Source of the DNA: Prevotella sp.
Lineage (GTDB): Bacteria > Bacteroidota > Bacteroidia > Bacteroidales > Bacteroidaceae
DNA length: 34,538 nucleotides
Reading direction: 5' to 3'
Assembly (NCBI GenBank): GCA_017548525.1
Contig: JAFYZV010000108.1
Location: 1-34,538 of the forward strand
Positions 9,538 to 17,393 of this stretch are shown piece after piece. Made by a program: the position numbers and the translations under genes. Under the pieces are notes generated by a model. It was not told the origin of the DNA and did not search any database. It worked only from the letters and a program-made list of their open reading frames with translations. Numbering within the stretch: the stretch's first letter is position 1; each line of letters starts with the position of its first letter.

Positions 9538-10143
9538 ATGGATCAAGTAAGTTATGCCTTGGGGCTTGGGATTGGTCGGCAATTGTGTGACATGGGTGCA
9601 AAGACACTTAACATTGACGACTTCGCACAGGCTATCAAGGATGTGATTGCTGGGGTGAAACCCCGTTTGGGTGAGAATGAGGCGCAAGCCATTGTACAGC
9701 GGTTCTTCCAAGAGCAAGAGAAGAAACAACGTGCAAATGCTGCTGAGAGGTTTAAGGCCAACAAGGAAAAGGGAGAGAAGTATCTCTCTGAGAATGCAAC
9801 CAAGGCAGGTATTCACACATTACCCAGTGGTTTGCAATACCAAGTGTTGAGAGAAGGTAACGGTCGTTCACCCAAGAGTACCGACCAAGTGAAATGCCAC
9901 TATGAGGGTATGTTGGTGGATGGGACATTGTTTGACAGTTCCCTCCAGCGTGGTGAACCTGCCACGTTCCCATTGAATGGCGTGATTGCGGGGTGGACTG
10001 AGGGCTTGCAACTAATGAAAGAGGGTGCCAAATATCGTTTCTTCATCCCTTATCATTTAGGTTATGGTGAGCGTGGTGCCGGTCAATCGATTCCCCCATT
10101 CTCCGCACTTGTCTTTGATGTGGAATTGATAGAGGTAATATAA
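9538..10143 (+). CDS. FKBP-type peptidyl-prolyl cis-trans isomerase, no signal peptide (FklB-like)
   Basis: A 201-residue prolyl isomerase with an N-terminal helical dimerisation region (about 1-85) and a C-terminal FKBP domain (about 100-201). The active-site set looks complete: tyrosine in VKCHYEG, FDSS, arginine in QRGEP, W153 in AGWTEG, the GYGERG loop and the final phenylalanine strand. No signal peptide is seen, so it should act in the cytosol. It is the first of three FKBP genes, 32 nt before the next, with a -7 box upstream. It could also be called FklB/FkpA-type; the family is certain, the client proteins are unknown. Confidence 0.93.
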   Translation: MDQVSYALGLGIGRQLCDMGAKTLNIDDFAQAIKDVIAGVKPRLGENEAQAIVQRFFQEQEKKQRANAAERFKANKEKGEKYLSENATKAGIHTLPSGLQYQVLREGNGRSPKSTDQVKCHYEGMLVDGTLFDSSLQRGEPATFPLNGVIAGWTEGLQLMKEGAKYRFFIPYHLGYGERGAGQSIPPFSALVFDVELIEVI

Positions 10144-10175
10144 TCAACATTATCAAAAATAAAAAAACAACAAAA

Positions 10176-11087
10176 ATGAAAAAATTAATGTTTGTGGCAG
10201 CTATGGCGATTGTCGCCGCTGCATTCACGGGTTGTGGCAACCCTACACCAAAAGCCAGTTTGAAGAGTGACATTGACTCCATGAGCTATGCCATAGGACA
10301 AACACAAAGCCAAGGTCTCAAGGATTTCTTGGTGCAACGCATGGACATTGACACAACTTACATGAATGAGTTTATCAAGGGTCTTAACGACGGAGCCAAT
10401 GCGGGCGATGACAAGAAGAAGGCTGCTTATTATGCTGGTATCCAGATTGGTCAACAAATTTCTAACCAAATGGTGAAAGGCATCAACCATGAGATTTTTG
10501 GAAAAGACACCACTAAGACCATTTCGATGAAGAATTTTATGGCTGGATTTGTGGCAGGTACTACTGGCAAGAACCAAAAGATGACCATGCAAGAGGCACA
10601 AACCGTAGCACAAGTCAAGTCGCAAGAGATTAAGACCAAGAACATGGAGAAGGAATATGGTCCCAATAAGCTTGCTGGAGAGAAGTTCATGGCAGAGAAT
10701 GGCAAAAAGGCAGATGTGAAGACAATGCCTGTTGAAATCCAGCAACCCGATGGTAAAGTTCTCAAGTCGTATATCCAATATAAGGTCATTAAGGAAGGCA
10801 ACGGACCTCTCCCCAAGGATACGTCGATGGTGAAGGTACACTATGAGGGTAAGATGATTGACGGTACGGTGTTCGACAGTTCCTATCAGCGTGGTACTCC
10901 TGTAACCCTTCGTGCTAACCAAGTCATTAAGGGCTTTACCGAGGCATTGACCCACATGCCCGTTGGTTCGACATGGGAGGTCTATATTCCCCAGGAATTG
11001 GCATACGCTGATCGCGAGCAGGGTCAGATTAAGCCTTTCTCTCCGCTGATTTTCAAGGTAGAGTTGATTTCCCTCGGTGCAAAATAA
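10176..11087 (+). CDS. FKBP-type peptidyl-prolyl isomerase lipoprotein
   Basis: A 303-residue envelope lipoprotein: signal peptide with lipobox FTGC, Cys20 being lipidated. A long helical region (about 30-190, with the SMSYAIGQ start typical of FkpA-like dimerisation domains) precedes the FKBP domain (about 200-303). YEGKMIDGTVFDSS and the YIPQELAY segment are present, but the tryptophan at the base of the proline pocket is replaced by phenylalanine (F254 in IKGFTEAL), and the usual GYGERG loop reads AYADRE. Activity may be reduced or shifted towards chaperoning. It sits in the middle of the FKBP cluster, 9 nt before the next start, and is probably cotranscribed. Confidence 0.92.
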   Translation: MKKLMFVAAMAIVAAAFTGCGNPTPKASLKSDIDSMSYAIGQTQSQGLKDFLVQRMDIDTTYMNEFIKGLNDGANAGDDKKKAAYYAGIQIGQQISNQMVKGINHEIFGKDTTKTISMKNFMAGFVAGTTGKNQKMTMQEAQTVAQVKSQEIKTKNMEKEYGPNKLAGEKFMAENGKKADVKTMPVEIQQPDGKVLKSYIQYKVIKEGNGPLPKDTSMVKVHYEGKMIDGTVFDSSYQRGTPVTLRANQVIKGFTEALTHMPVGSTWEVYIPQELAYADREQGQIKPFSPLIFKVELISLGAK

Positions 11088-11096
11088 TCCTTGTAT

Positions 11097-12059
11097 ATGA
11101 GAAAGATTGTCATTTTGAGCATCGCTATTCTTGCCAGTGCCACATTTAGTACAGCATACGCAGGGAAGAAGAAAGACAAGAAACAGACGCAAGAGGAAGT
11201 AACCGTGGTGGCATTAGAGGAACCTGTCATCTTAGCAACGCCATCCGACTCGATAAGCTATGCGGCTGGCAAGACGGCTACACAAGGGCTTATCCCATAC
11301 CTCCAGCAACAACTGAATGTTGACACGGCGTATTTGGAAGACTTTGCGAAAGGTTTCCAAGAGGCTTATTCAAAGATAGAAGATCCCAAGTTCGTGGCTT
11401 ACGTCGCTGGCTCGCAGATTGCACAAATGGCTAAGCAGCGTATCTTCCCTTCGATGAAGGGTAATTTTGAGGGGTCAGACATCACCCTTTCAGAGGATAT
11501 GTTTAGCAAGGGATTTGTCGCATCTTTGAAGAAAGACGATAGCATCTATCCCGACTCTGTGGCTAACAAGCTATTCAACGACCGTGCAGAAGCCATCAAG
11601 AAAGCCCAGCAAGCCGAATATATCGAGCAAAACAAGGCTTGGCTTGCAGACAATGCTACCAAGGAAGGCGTGCAGACCACGGCAAGTGGCTTGCAATACA
11701 AGGTCATTACCATGGGTACAGGCGAGAAGCCAAAGGCTACTGATAAGGTCGTGGTGAAATACGAGGGCAAGATGATTGACGGCACTGTGTTTGATAGTTC
11801 GTATAAGCGCAACCCGCAAACCAGCTCGTTCCGTTGTGACCAAGTCATTAAGGGATGGACAGAAGCCCTCACAATGATGCCCGTGGGTAGCAAATGGGAA
11901 CTGTATATCCCCGAAAATCTGGCATACGGGGAGCGTCAGGCAGGACAGATTAAGCCCTATTCCACCTTGATTTTCACGGTGGAACTGGAGAGCATCGAAG
12001 CAGAACCAGCCAAGGCAGAAACCAAACCCGCTGCCAAGAAGCCTATAGTAAAGAAGTAA
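11097..12059 (+). CDS. FKBP-type peptidyl-prolyl isomerase, exported
   Basis: A 320-residue protein with a Sec signal peptide (cleavage probably after TAYA) and a lysine-rich mature N-terminus. The helical region starts with DSISYAAGK and the FKBP domain spans about residues 200-305, with YEGKMIDGTVFDSS, IKGWTEAL and LAYGERQ all retained, so catalysis is expected in the periplasm. The C-terminal tail of about 20 residues is rich in Ala, Lys and Pro. An in-frame TTG lies at 11091, but ATG at 11097 gives a normal signal peptide start (MRKIVIL) and was chosen. Last gene of the FKBP cluster, followed by a strong terminator. Confidence 0.92.
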   Translation: MRKIVILSIAILASATFSTAYAGKKKDKKQTQEEVTVVALEEPVILATPSDSISYAAGKTATQGLIPYLQQQLNVDTAYLEDFAKGFQEAYSKIEDPKFVAYVAGSQIAQMAKQRIFPSMKGNFEGSDITLSEDMFSKGFVASLKKDDSIYPDSVANKLFNDRAEAIKKAQQAEYIEQNKAWLADNATKEGVQTTASGLQYKVITMGTGEKPKATDKVVVKYEGKMIDGTVFDSSYKRNPQTSSFRCDQVIKGWTEALTMMPVGSKWELYIPENLAYGERQAGQIKPYSTLIFTVELESIEAEPAKAETKPAAKKPIVKK

Positions 12060-12102
12060 GAAAACAAATAGACATTTGGAGGTAAATATCCACTTTTGCA
12101 TG

Positions 12103-12142
12103 ACAAAATGCACGGAAGATGAAAATTTTCCGTGCATTTTGT
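12103..12142 (+). terminator. Terminator of the FKBP cluster
   Basis: Positions 12103-12117 and 12128-12142 form a perfect 15-bp stem with a 10-nt loop; the outer part is an A-tract paired with a T-tract, as in typical bacterial terminators. It lies 43 nt after the stop of the third FKBP gene. Confidence 0.8.
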
Positions 12143-12172
12143 TGTTTATATCATGAAATATGCCTACTTTTG
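12138..12172 (+). promoter_or_regulatory. Promoter of the Lrp/peptidase operon (TTTG-N23-TACTTTTG)
   Basis: TTTG at 12138-12141 and TACTTTTG at 12165-12172 resemble the Bacteroidota consensus, with slightly long spacing. The TTTG box is inside the 3' arm of the preceding terminator. The start codon of the regulator gene is 30 nt downstream of the -7 box. Confidence 0.55.
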
Positions 12173-12202
12173 CTTTGATAAAAACATGATATAATAAGTG
12201 AA

Positions 12203-12667
12203 ATGGAAAAAATCGATAAACTTGACAAAAAGATTTTGAGCATCCTTTCTAAGAATGCACGAATCCCGTTTAAGGACGTGGCAGCTGAATGTGGTGTCTC
12301 ACGTGCCGCTATCCACCAACGTGTGCAACACCTCATGGAGGATGGCGTGATTACGGGAAGTGGTTTCGATGTCAGTCCTAAAAGTCTTGGATATAGCACT
12401 TGCACATACGTGGGACTGAACTTGGAGCGTGGAAACATGTACAAGAATGTGGTGAAACGGCTGATTGACATTCCAGAAATCGTGGAGTGCCACTTCACCA
12501 CGGGACCCTATACGATGCTCCTCAAACTCTATGCCCGTGACAATGAACAGCTGATGGATCTTCTCAACAACAAACTCCAAGGGATCTCGGGCGTGGTTTC
12601 CACAGAGACACTTATCTCCTTGGAACAGAGCATCAAGCGAGAAATACCTGTACATACCGACGAATGA
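12203..12667 (+). CDS. Lrp/AsnC-family transcriptional regulator
   Basis: A 154-residue DNA-binding protein. The N-terminal winged helix-turn-helix (about 5-60) begins KLDKKILSILSKNARIPFKD and contains the recognition helix region GVSRAAIHQRVQHL. The C-terminal RAM/ligand-binding domain (about 70-150) includes TTGPYTMLLKLYARD. Members bind amino acids and regulate amino-acid or peptide metabolism. The gene's TGA overlaps the ATG of the amidohydrolase-dipeptidase gene (ATGA), so the regulator and peptidase are translationally coupled and it probably controls its own operon in response to an amino acid. The effector is unknown. Confidence 0.93.
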   Translation: MEKIDKLDKKILSILSKNARIPFKDVAAECGVSRAAIHQRVQHLMEDGVITGSGFDVSPKSLGYSTCTYVGLNLERGNMYKNVVKRLIDIPEIVECHFTTGPYTMLLKLYARDNEQLMDLLNNKLQGISGVVSTETLISLEQSIKREIPVHTDE

Positions 12668-14520
12668 AGAAGAAGAGGGACATGCGGACGGAAGACTTTA
12701 ACCTACAAACACATCTCGACGAAATATACAGTCATTTTCCCGAAGCCACACACCAGCCCATCATTGGCATTACCGCCAACTTCACGGGTGAGGATGCAAC
12801 CCTGCGTGATAGGTATTACATGCAGGTGGTGAAGGCGGGAGGAACACCTATTATCATCCCACCAATCAATGACAAAGATGCCATCATCAATACCTTGGAG
12901 CATATTGACGGGCTGTTGCTTTCAGGTGGAGGTGACTACAACCCGCTATGGGCAGGGGAAGAACCTATACCTCATCTTCGTGGCATCAATTCCAATCGTG
13001 ACCTGCCAGAGTTGCTTATCACGCAATTGGCATTCAATCGGCAGATTCCTATTTTAGGCATTTGCCGTGGCATCCAGACACTTGCCATCACTCTTGGAGG
13101 ACATGTAACGCAACATATACAAGAGAAGAAAACGGAATCTATCACCAAGAATGGAAGGGGAAACAGAAATGCCAATAAGGAAGCCATTACTACCACATTC
13201 TCTCCCTTGCTTAAGCATAGTCAGGAAGCTGACCGCAACGAGCCTTCACATAGCGTGAATATCGTAGAGGGGTCTATCTTGCATAAGATTTATGGGTGTG
13301 AAAAGATCTTTGTCAATTCATTCCATCATCAGGCTGTAGATAAGCCTGGCAACCGTTTCATCGTCTCAGCCACCTCACCAGATGGCATCATTGAGGCAAT
13401 GGAGAGTAGTGAGCATAAGCCTATTCTCGGTGTGCAGTGGCATCCCGAATGGTTAGAGGAGGAAGGGTTGAAACTCTTTACGTGGCTGGTAGAGCAAGCC
13501 AACAACTTCCATGTTGCCACTCGCTTGCACAAACGCATCCTCACGCTTGACACCCATTGCGACACACCTATGTTCTTCTCGCAAGACATACATTTCGACC
13601 ATCGTGACTCGCGCATCCTCGTAGACCTTCATAAGATGACAGAAGGACAACAAGATGCAACCATCATGGTGGCTTACTTACCCCAACCCAAACTCGGAGA
13701 GACCTTCTCGTCCAAAGTTCCATTCAAGGTTGATGGCCCCTTCGCCTACGCCAACCTGATTTTCGACAAGATAGAAAGTATTGTCAAGCAGAACAGCCAG
13801 TTTGTGAGCCTTGCGCGGACAGCCGCCGACCTCTATGAGGATAAGCGCAAAGGTCGCAAGAGTATTATGTTTGGCATTGAGAATGGGTTAGCGTTGCAAC
13901 ATGACATCCAAAACATCAAGCATTTCGCCCAGCGTGGCGTGGTGTATATCACCTTGTGCCACAATGGCGACAACGACATCTGCGACTCCGCCAAAGGTTG
14001 CGATACCAATAATGGATTGAGTCAATTCGGCGAGAAAGTCATCAAGGAAATGAACAATTGTGGCATCATGGTAGACCTTAGCCATGCCAATGAAAAGAGC
14101 TTCTATGATGCCATTGAGGTAAGCAAGACCCCCATCGTATGTAGCCATTCCAGTTGCAAGGCATTGTGTGACCATCCTCGAAACCTTACCGATGACCAGC
14201 TATGGGCACTCGCCAGCCATGGGGGTGTGGCACATATTACCCTTTACAACGGGTTCTTGCGTTCCTCAGGCGAAGCTACCATCATGGATGCCATTGCCCA
14301 CTTGGAACATGCCATTGAGGTGATGGGCATCGACCATGTGGGGTTAGGCACAGACTTTGACGGTGACGGAGGTGTGCGGGGCATTGCCAACTCTTCCGAA
14401 TTGCTTAATTTCACGCTCCATCTGTTGCGCCGCAAATATAGTGAGCGCGACATCCAAAAGATTTGGGGAGGCAATTGGCTTCGTGTAATGACAAAAGTAC
14501 AAAACTCAAAACGAACATAA
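12664..14520 (+). CDS. Fusion of class C26 gamma-glutamyl hydrolase-type amidohydrolase and M19 membrane dipeptidase
   Basis: A 618-residue two-domain enzyme with no visible signal peptide. Residues about 30-285 are a PuuD/C26 class I glutamine-amidotransferase-like domain with nucleophile C134 in GICRGIQ and H260/E262 in VQWHPEW; this family hydrolyses gamma-glutamyl bonds. Residues about 290-615 are an M19 renal-dipeptidase domain with both zinc sites visible: H298 and D300 in THCDTP, bridging E406 in FGIENG, H474 in DLSHAN, H495 in CSHSSCK, and GLGTDFDG. Both active sites look intact. Inferred role: cytosolic breakdown of gamma-glutamyl peptides, one domain releasing glutamate and the other splitting the remaining dipeptide. 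The start overlaps the Lrp stop; the stop overlaps the next ATG. The domain calls are sure, the joint pathway is inference. Confidence 0.9.
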   Translation: MKKKRDMRTEDFNLQTHLDEIYSHFPEATHQPIIGITANFTGEDATLRDRYYMQVVKAGGTPIIIPPINDKDAIINTLEHIDGLLLSGGGDYNPLWAGEEPIPHLRGINSNRDLPELLITQLAFNRQIPILGICRGIQTLAITLGGHVTQHIQEKKTESITKNGRGNRNANKEAITTTFSPLLKHSQEADRNEPSHSVNIVEGSILHKIYGCEKIFVNSFHHQAVDKPGNRFIVSATSPDGIIEAMESSEHKPILGVQWHPEWLEEEGLKLFTWLVEQANNFHVATRLHKRILTLDTHCDTPMFFSQDIHFDHRDSRILVDLHKMTEGQQDATIMVAYLPQPKLGETFSSKVPFKVDGPFAYANLIFDKIESIVKQNSQFVSLARTAADLYEDKRKGRKSIMFGIENGLALQHDIQNIKHFAQRGVVYITLCHNGDNDICDSAKGCDTNNGLSQFGEKVIKEMNNCGIMVDLSHANEKSFYDAIEVSKTPIVCSHSSCKALCDHPRNLTDDQLWALASHGGVAHITLYNGFLRSSGEATIMDAIAHLEHAIEVMGIDHVGLGTDFDGDGGVRGIANSSELLNFTLHLLRRKYSERDIQKIWGGNWLRVMTKVQNSKRT

Positions 14521-15554
14521 TGAAACGCAATAGCAACAATATGAAAATAGCTATCGGCATTGCCGTAATCTTCTTATTGGCAATTAGCATCAAACCCTTG
14601 TTGAGGGTTTTGCATAGTCTCCGTGAATCTTCAGAAGAGGAGGAAATGGTGAAATTAGATCCAATCGGTCCGTCATTCAATCCTGATTCAGCATACGCCT
14701 TTACGCAGGCACAATGTGATTTTGGTCCCCGTGCCATGAATACCGAGGGACATGAACGGTGCTTGGAATGGATGATTAGGAAATTTAAGGAATATGGCTG
14801 TGAAGTCCATACCCAACGTGCAGACCTCACGGGATATGATGGTACTATTTTGAAAAGCACCAACATTTTGGCGAGGCATAAGCCCGAATTGACCACCCGT
14901 GTCCTCCTTTGCGCCCATTGGGATAGCCGCCCTTGGGCAGACAATGACCCTGACTCTGCCAATTGGCATAAGCCTATCCTTGCTGCCAATGATGCGGCAA
15001 GCGGCGTGGCGGTTATGATGGAGATTGCGCGGTTGCTCCAAGGGAATGACTCATTGCCCCTCGGTGTGGATTTCGTATGCTTCGATGCCGAGGACTGGGG
15101 AACGCCGCAATGGTCTGATGTACAGGCGGAAGGCAACACCTGGGCTCTGGGTTCACAATTTTTTGCTGAGAACTTACCCCAAGGATATGAGGTGCGATAC
15201 GGCATTCTGCTTGACATGGTGGGCGGACAAGGTGCAAAGTTCTATCGGGAGGGGCTGTCGAGACGTTACGCCAATGCCATCGTCAAGAAGGTATGGCGAG
15301 CAGCAAGGCAAGCGGGATATGACAGTTATTTCCCAAAACGCGATGGTGTCAATATTACCGATGACCATGTGCCCTTGAATCTAAAAGCCAATATCCCCAC
15401 CATCGATATCATTCCTTTTTATCCAAACTGTCCGCAAAGTTCATTCGGTCCCACGTGGCACACGATGGATGATGACATGGCACACATCGACAAGAACACT
15501 CTGAAGGCAGTGGGGCAAACCATCATTCAAGTGTTGTTCACGGAAATTGAGTAG
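14520..15554 (+). CDS. M28-family glutaminyl-peptide cyclotransferase-like protein, membrane-anchored or exported
   Basis: A 344-residue zinc protein with an N-terminal hydrophobic segment (about 9-28) that serves as anchor or signal. Motifs match type II (animal-type) glutaminyl cyclases of Bacteroidota: AHWDSRPWADND near residue 132, zinc D158 in AANDAASG, E191 and D192 in FDAEDWG, and H314 in PTWHTMDDD. The single-zinc arrangement favours a cyclase over an aminopeptidase. Such enzymes turn N-terminal Gln of exported proteins into pyroglutamate. The reading frame is open from 14463, but the ATG at 14520 overlaps the preceding stop (TAATG) and starts directly before the hydrophobic segment, so it was chosen. 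Last clear member of the Lrp operon. An M28 peptidase role cannot be excluded. Confidence 0.85.
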   Translation: MKRNSNNMKIAIGIAVIFLLAISIKPLLRVLHSLRESSEEEEMVKLDPIGPSFNPDSAYAFTQAQCDFGPRAMNTEGHERCLEWMIRKFKEYGCEVHTQRADLTGYDGTILKSTNILARHKPELTTRVLLCAHWDSRPWADNDPDSANWHKPILAANDAASGVAVMMEIARLLQGNDSLPLGVDFVCFDAEDWGTPQWSDVQAEGNTWALGSQFFAENLPQGYEVRYGILLDMVGGQGAKFYREGLSRRYANAIVKKVWRAARQAGYDSYFPKRDGVNITDDHVPLNLKANIPTIDIIPFYPNCPQSSFGPTWHTMDDDMAHIDKNTLKAVGQTIIQVLFTEIE

Positions 15555-15580
15555 AATTGGAAACTTAACAATGGTTTTTC

Positions 15581-16948
15581 ATGAAGAGAATGGCTGTTTT
15601 TTACATGTTCCTATGGATGGGAATCATGGCTGCGAGTGCGGATTTTGAGACCGCCACGCAGGCAGTGGGGAACATGCGTGTGGGATGGAATATCGGTAAT
15701 ACCATGGATAGCAACTCAGGAGACACGCTCAACATGTGGATAGAGCATTGGACCGACCGCACCCCCACAGCATACGAGAAGGCATGGGGGCAACAAGAGA
15801 TTACGCCCGAGCTTATCAGGCTTTTCAAGAATGCGGGATTCAATGCCATTCGCCTACCCGTGACATGGTATCCCCACATGGAGGCGAAGTTCAATTTCTC
15901 AACTTGGGAAAACAGCTATTGGTATCCATCTCGCGACGATATTGGAACGAAGGTGGATGCCACTTGGATGCGTCGGGTGCATGAGGTGGTGGATTATATC
16001 ATCGACGAGGGCATGTATTGCATCCTCAACGTACATCATGACACGGGTGATAGCAACACGGCATGGCTTCGTGCGGATGAGAATGTCTATGCCAAACAGA
16101 AGGATCGCTTCGAGGCATTATGGACACAAATAGCCGAGGAGTTTCGTGACTATGGCGATCATTTGCTATTTGAGGGCTACAATGAGATGCTCGACTCGTA
16201 TGGCTCATGGTGCTTTGCCTCATTTGCCACGTCAAGTAGATACGATGCGCCGGTTGCCACTTCTGCTTATAATGCCATTAACGGCTATGCGCAGAGCTTC
16301 GTCAATGCCGTCCGTTCCACAGGGGGAAACAACCGCTACCGTAACCTCATCGTCAACACATACGGTGCTTGTGATGGTCGTGGGACATGGAATTCACATC
16401 TATTGGATCCACTCAAGCAGATGAAGTTGCCCACCGACCAGGTGCAAGGACATATCGCCTTTGAGATACATTCCTATCTCGACATCAGTAACCTGTCATC
16501 AGCAAAAAGCGAACTCAATACCGCCATCAATAACTTCAAGACTTATCTCGTTGCCAAAGGCGCACCCGTCATCATCGGAGAGTGGGGGGCAAGCAACGGG
16601 GAGGCATACAACAACAACCGAAACAACCTACTCAACTTCGCCAAATACTTCGTCCAGCAGACAAAAGCCAATAACATCGCGACGTTCTATTGGATGGGAC
16701 TATGCGATGGGGAAAACCGTAGTGTTCCCCAATTCAACCAGCAAGACCTCGTGGATGCTATCATTACAGGATATTATGGCGACGGGGGATATGATAGTGG
16801 CGTTGATCCGACGGTTATGTCTGAAACAGTTGGAAATCAATTTTACGACATCAATGGCAGACGAATCAGCCAACCCTTACCAGGACAAGTTGTCATCCAG
16901 CACGCTAATGGTGCAAAAGGCTCTGTAAAGGTCATCAAGAGACGGTGA
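15581..16948 (+). CDS. Secreted GH5 endoglucanase (cellulase-like)
   Basis: A 455-residue exported glycoside hydrolase. The signal peptide probably ends at ASA near residue 20. The GH5 TIM barrel (about 25-395) opens with NMRVGWNIGNTMDS and contains AIRLPVTWYPH, the acid/base E202 in GYNEML and nucleophile E334 in IIGEWGAS. These are hallmark clan GH-A features; the opening is closest to subfamily GH5_4, which cleaves beta-1,4-glucan or xyloglucan chains, but the subfamily is uncertain. The last 35 residues (FYDINGRRISQPLPGQVVIQ) resemble the C-terminal tail found on two other proteins in this window. The gene starts 26 nt after the cyclase gene and may be read through from that operon; no separate promoter box was seen. 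Confidence 0.92.
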   Translation: MKRMAVFYMFLWMGIMAASADFETATQAVGNMRVGWNIGNTMDSNSGDTLNMWIEHWTDRTPTAYEKAWGQQEITPELIRLFKNAGFNAIRLPVTWYPHMEAKFNFSTWENSYWYPSRDDIGTKVDATWMRRVHEVVDYIIDEGMYCILNVHHDTGDSNTAWLRADENVYAKQKDRFEALWTQIAEEFRDYGDHLLFEGYNEMLDSYGSWCFASFATSSRYDAPVATSAYNAINGYAQSFVNAVRSTGGNNRYRNLIVNTYGACDGRGTWNSHLLDPLKQMKLPTDQVQGHIAFEIHSYLDISNLSSAKSELNTAINNFKTYLVAKGAPVIIGEWGASNGEAYNNNRNNLLNFAKYFVQQTKANNIATFYWMGLCDGENRSVPQFNQQDLVDAIITGYYGDGGYDSGVDPTVMSETVGNQFYDINGRRISQPLPGQVVIQHANGAKGSVKVIKRR

Positions 16949-17052
16949 TTTGTTTCCCACATATAAGCCACAGCCCATTTGATAACACATGAGGAAGCAT
17001 TGAGTTTTACCTATTTGAATTATAGCTTATTGTAGATGCTGTTGGCTTTCCT

Positions 17053-17123
17053 AATCGTTTTCCCATACTGAAAACACCGTTTTCCATGATAGAAAACACT
17101 GTTTTCAGTATGGGAAAACGATT
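17053..17123. repeat. Three tandem 19-nt palindromic units at 22-nt period, folding as one long hairpin
   Basis: Units at 17057-17075, 17079-17097 and 17101-17119 each have the form GTTTTC-N7-GAAAAC and are separated by 3 nt. Units 1 and 3 are exact reverse complements, so 17053-17076 pairs perfectly with 17100-17123 (24 bp), enclosing the central unit, which forms its own 6-bp stem. It may be a REP-like intergenic repeat, or act as a terminator for the GH5 gene. Confidence 0.85.
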
Positions 17124-17267
17124 TCATGGGTGCTGCTTACCGAAAGGCATCGGAGCGTTCCCGAACTTGTAAGACTCCACATAGCAGTCGAAAGGCACCT
17201 CACAATCGTAGCCATAGCCCTTCACAATCTCCTCGCTGAGCGGTATAATTCCCATTCTGTTTTCCAT
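17124..17267 (-). CDS. Possible small hypothetical protein (47 residues)
   Basis: A minus-strand frame from ATG at 17267 (MENRMGIIPLSEEIVKGYGY) to a TGA at 17126-17124, directly next to the palindrome array. Composition looks protein-like and contains no repeats; the C-terminus is PMPFGKQHP. An earlier in-frame ATG at 17330 would give 68 residues and repeats the MEN start. No promoter box is visible on this strand and I do not recognise the protein. It could be the remnant of a longer gene or chance. Confidence 0.25.
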   Translation of the reverse strand: MENRMGIIPLSEEIVKGYGYDCEVPFDCYVESYKFGNAPMPFGKQHP

Positions 17268-17362
17268 TGTATTGTATGTTTTAACTCTTTGTAATGGTAT
17301 CATATTAATATGATGATGTGCATTTTCCATTGAATAGCTGATGTCATACGGATAATTCTTTG

Positions 17363-17370
17363 TACTTTTG
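17363..17370 (+). promoter_or_regulatory. -7 box (TACTTTTG) of the SpmAB-flippase-S46 gene run
   Basis: TACTTTTG matches TAnnTTTG and ends 23 nt before the ATG at 17394. No clear TTTG at -33 was seen. Confidence 0.55.
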
Positions 17371-17393
17371 CATTTGATTATTATTGGTAGTCT

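Larger units (their letters stand above)
16949..17393. other. 445-nt gap between the GH5 and SpmAB genes
   Basis: This gap has no confident gene. From left to right it holds about 100 nt of plain AT-rich sequence, the three-unit palindrome array (17053-17123), a doubtful minus-strand small ORF, a 16-bp perfect palindrome at 17299-17314 (ATCATATT/AATATGAT) that could be an operator, and the -7 box for the SpmAB gene. Confidence 0.7.

Noticed and set aside
10185..11192. 335-codon minus-strand frame over the FKBP lipoprotein gene
   Set aside because: Antisense shadow of a clear FKBP gene; Leu/His/Cys-rich translation without recognisable motifs.
14411..15217. 268-codon minus-strand frame over the glutaminyl cyclase gene
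   Set aside because: Antisense to a gene with a complete zinc-site motif set; Ser/Pro/Cys-rich translation.
17053..17123. Possible CRISPR array (three similar units at regular spacing)
   Set aside because: Spacers are only 3 nt long, the units are mutual inverted repeats, and there are no cas genes.
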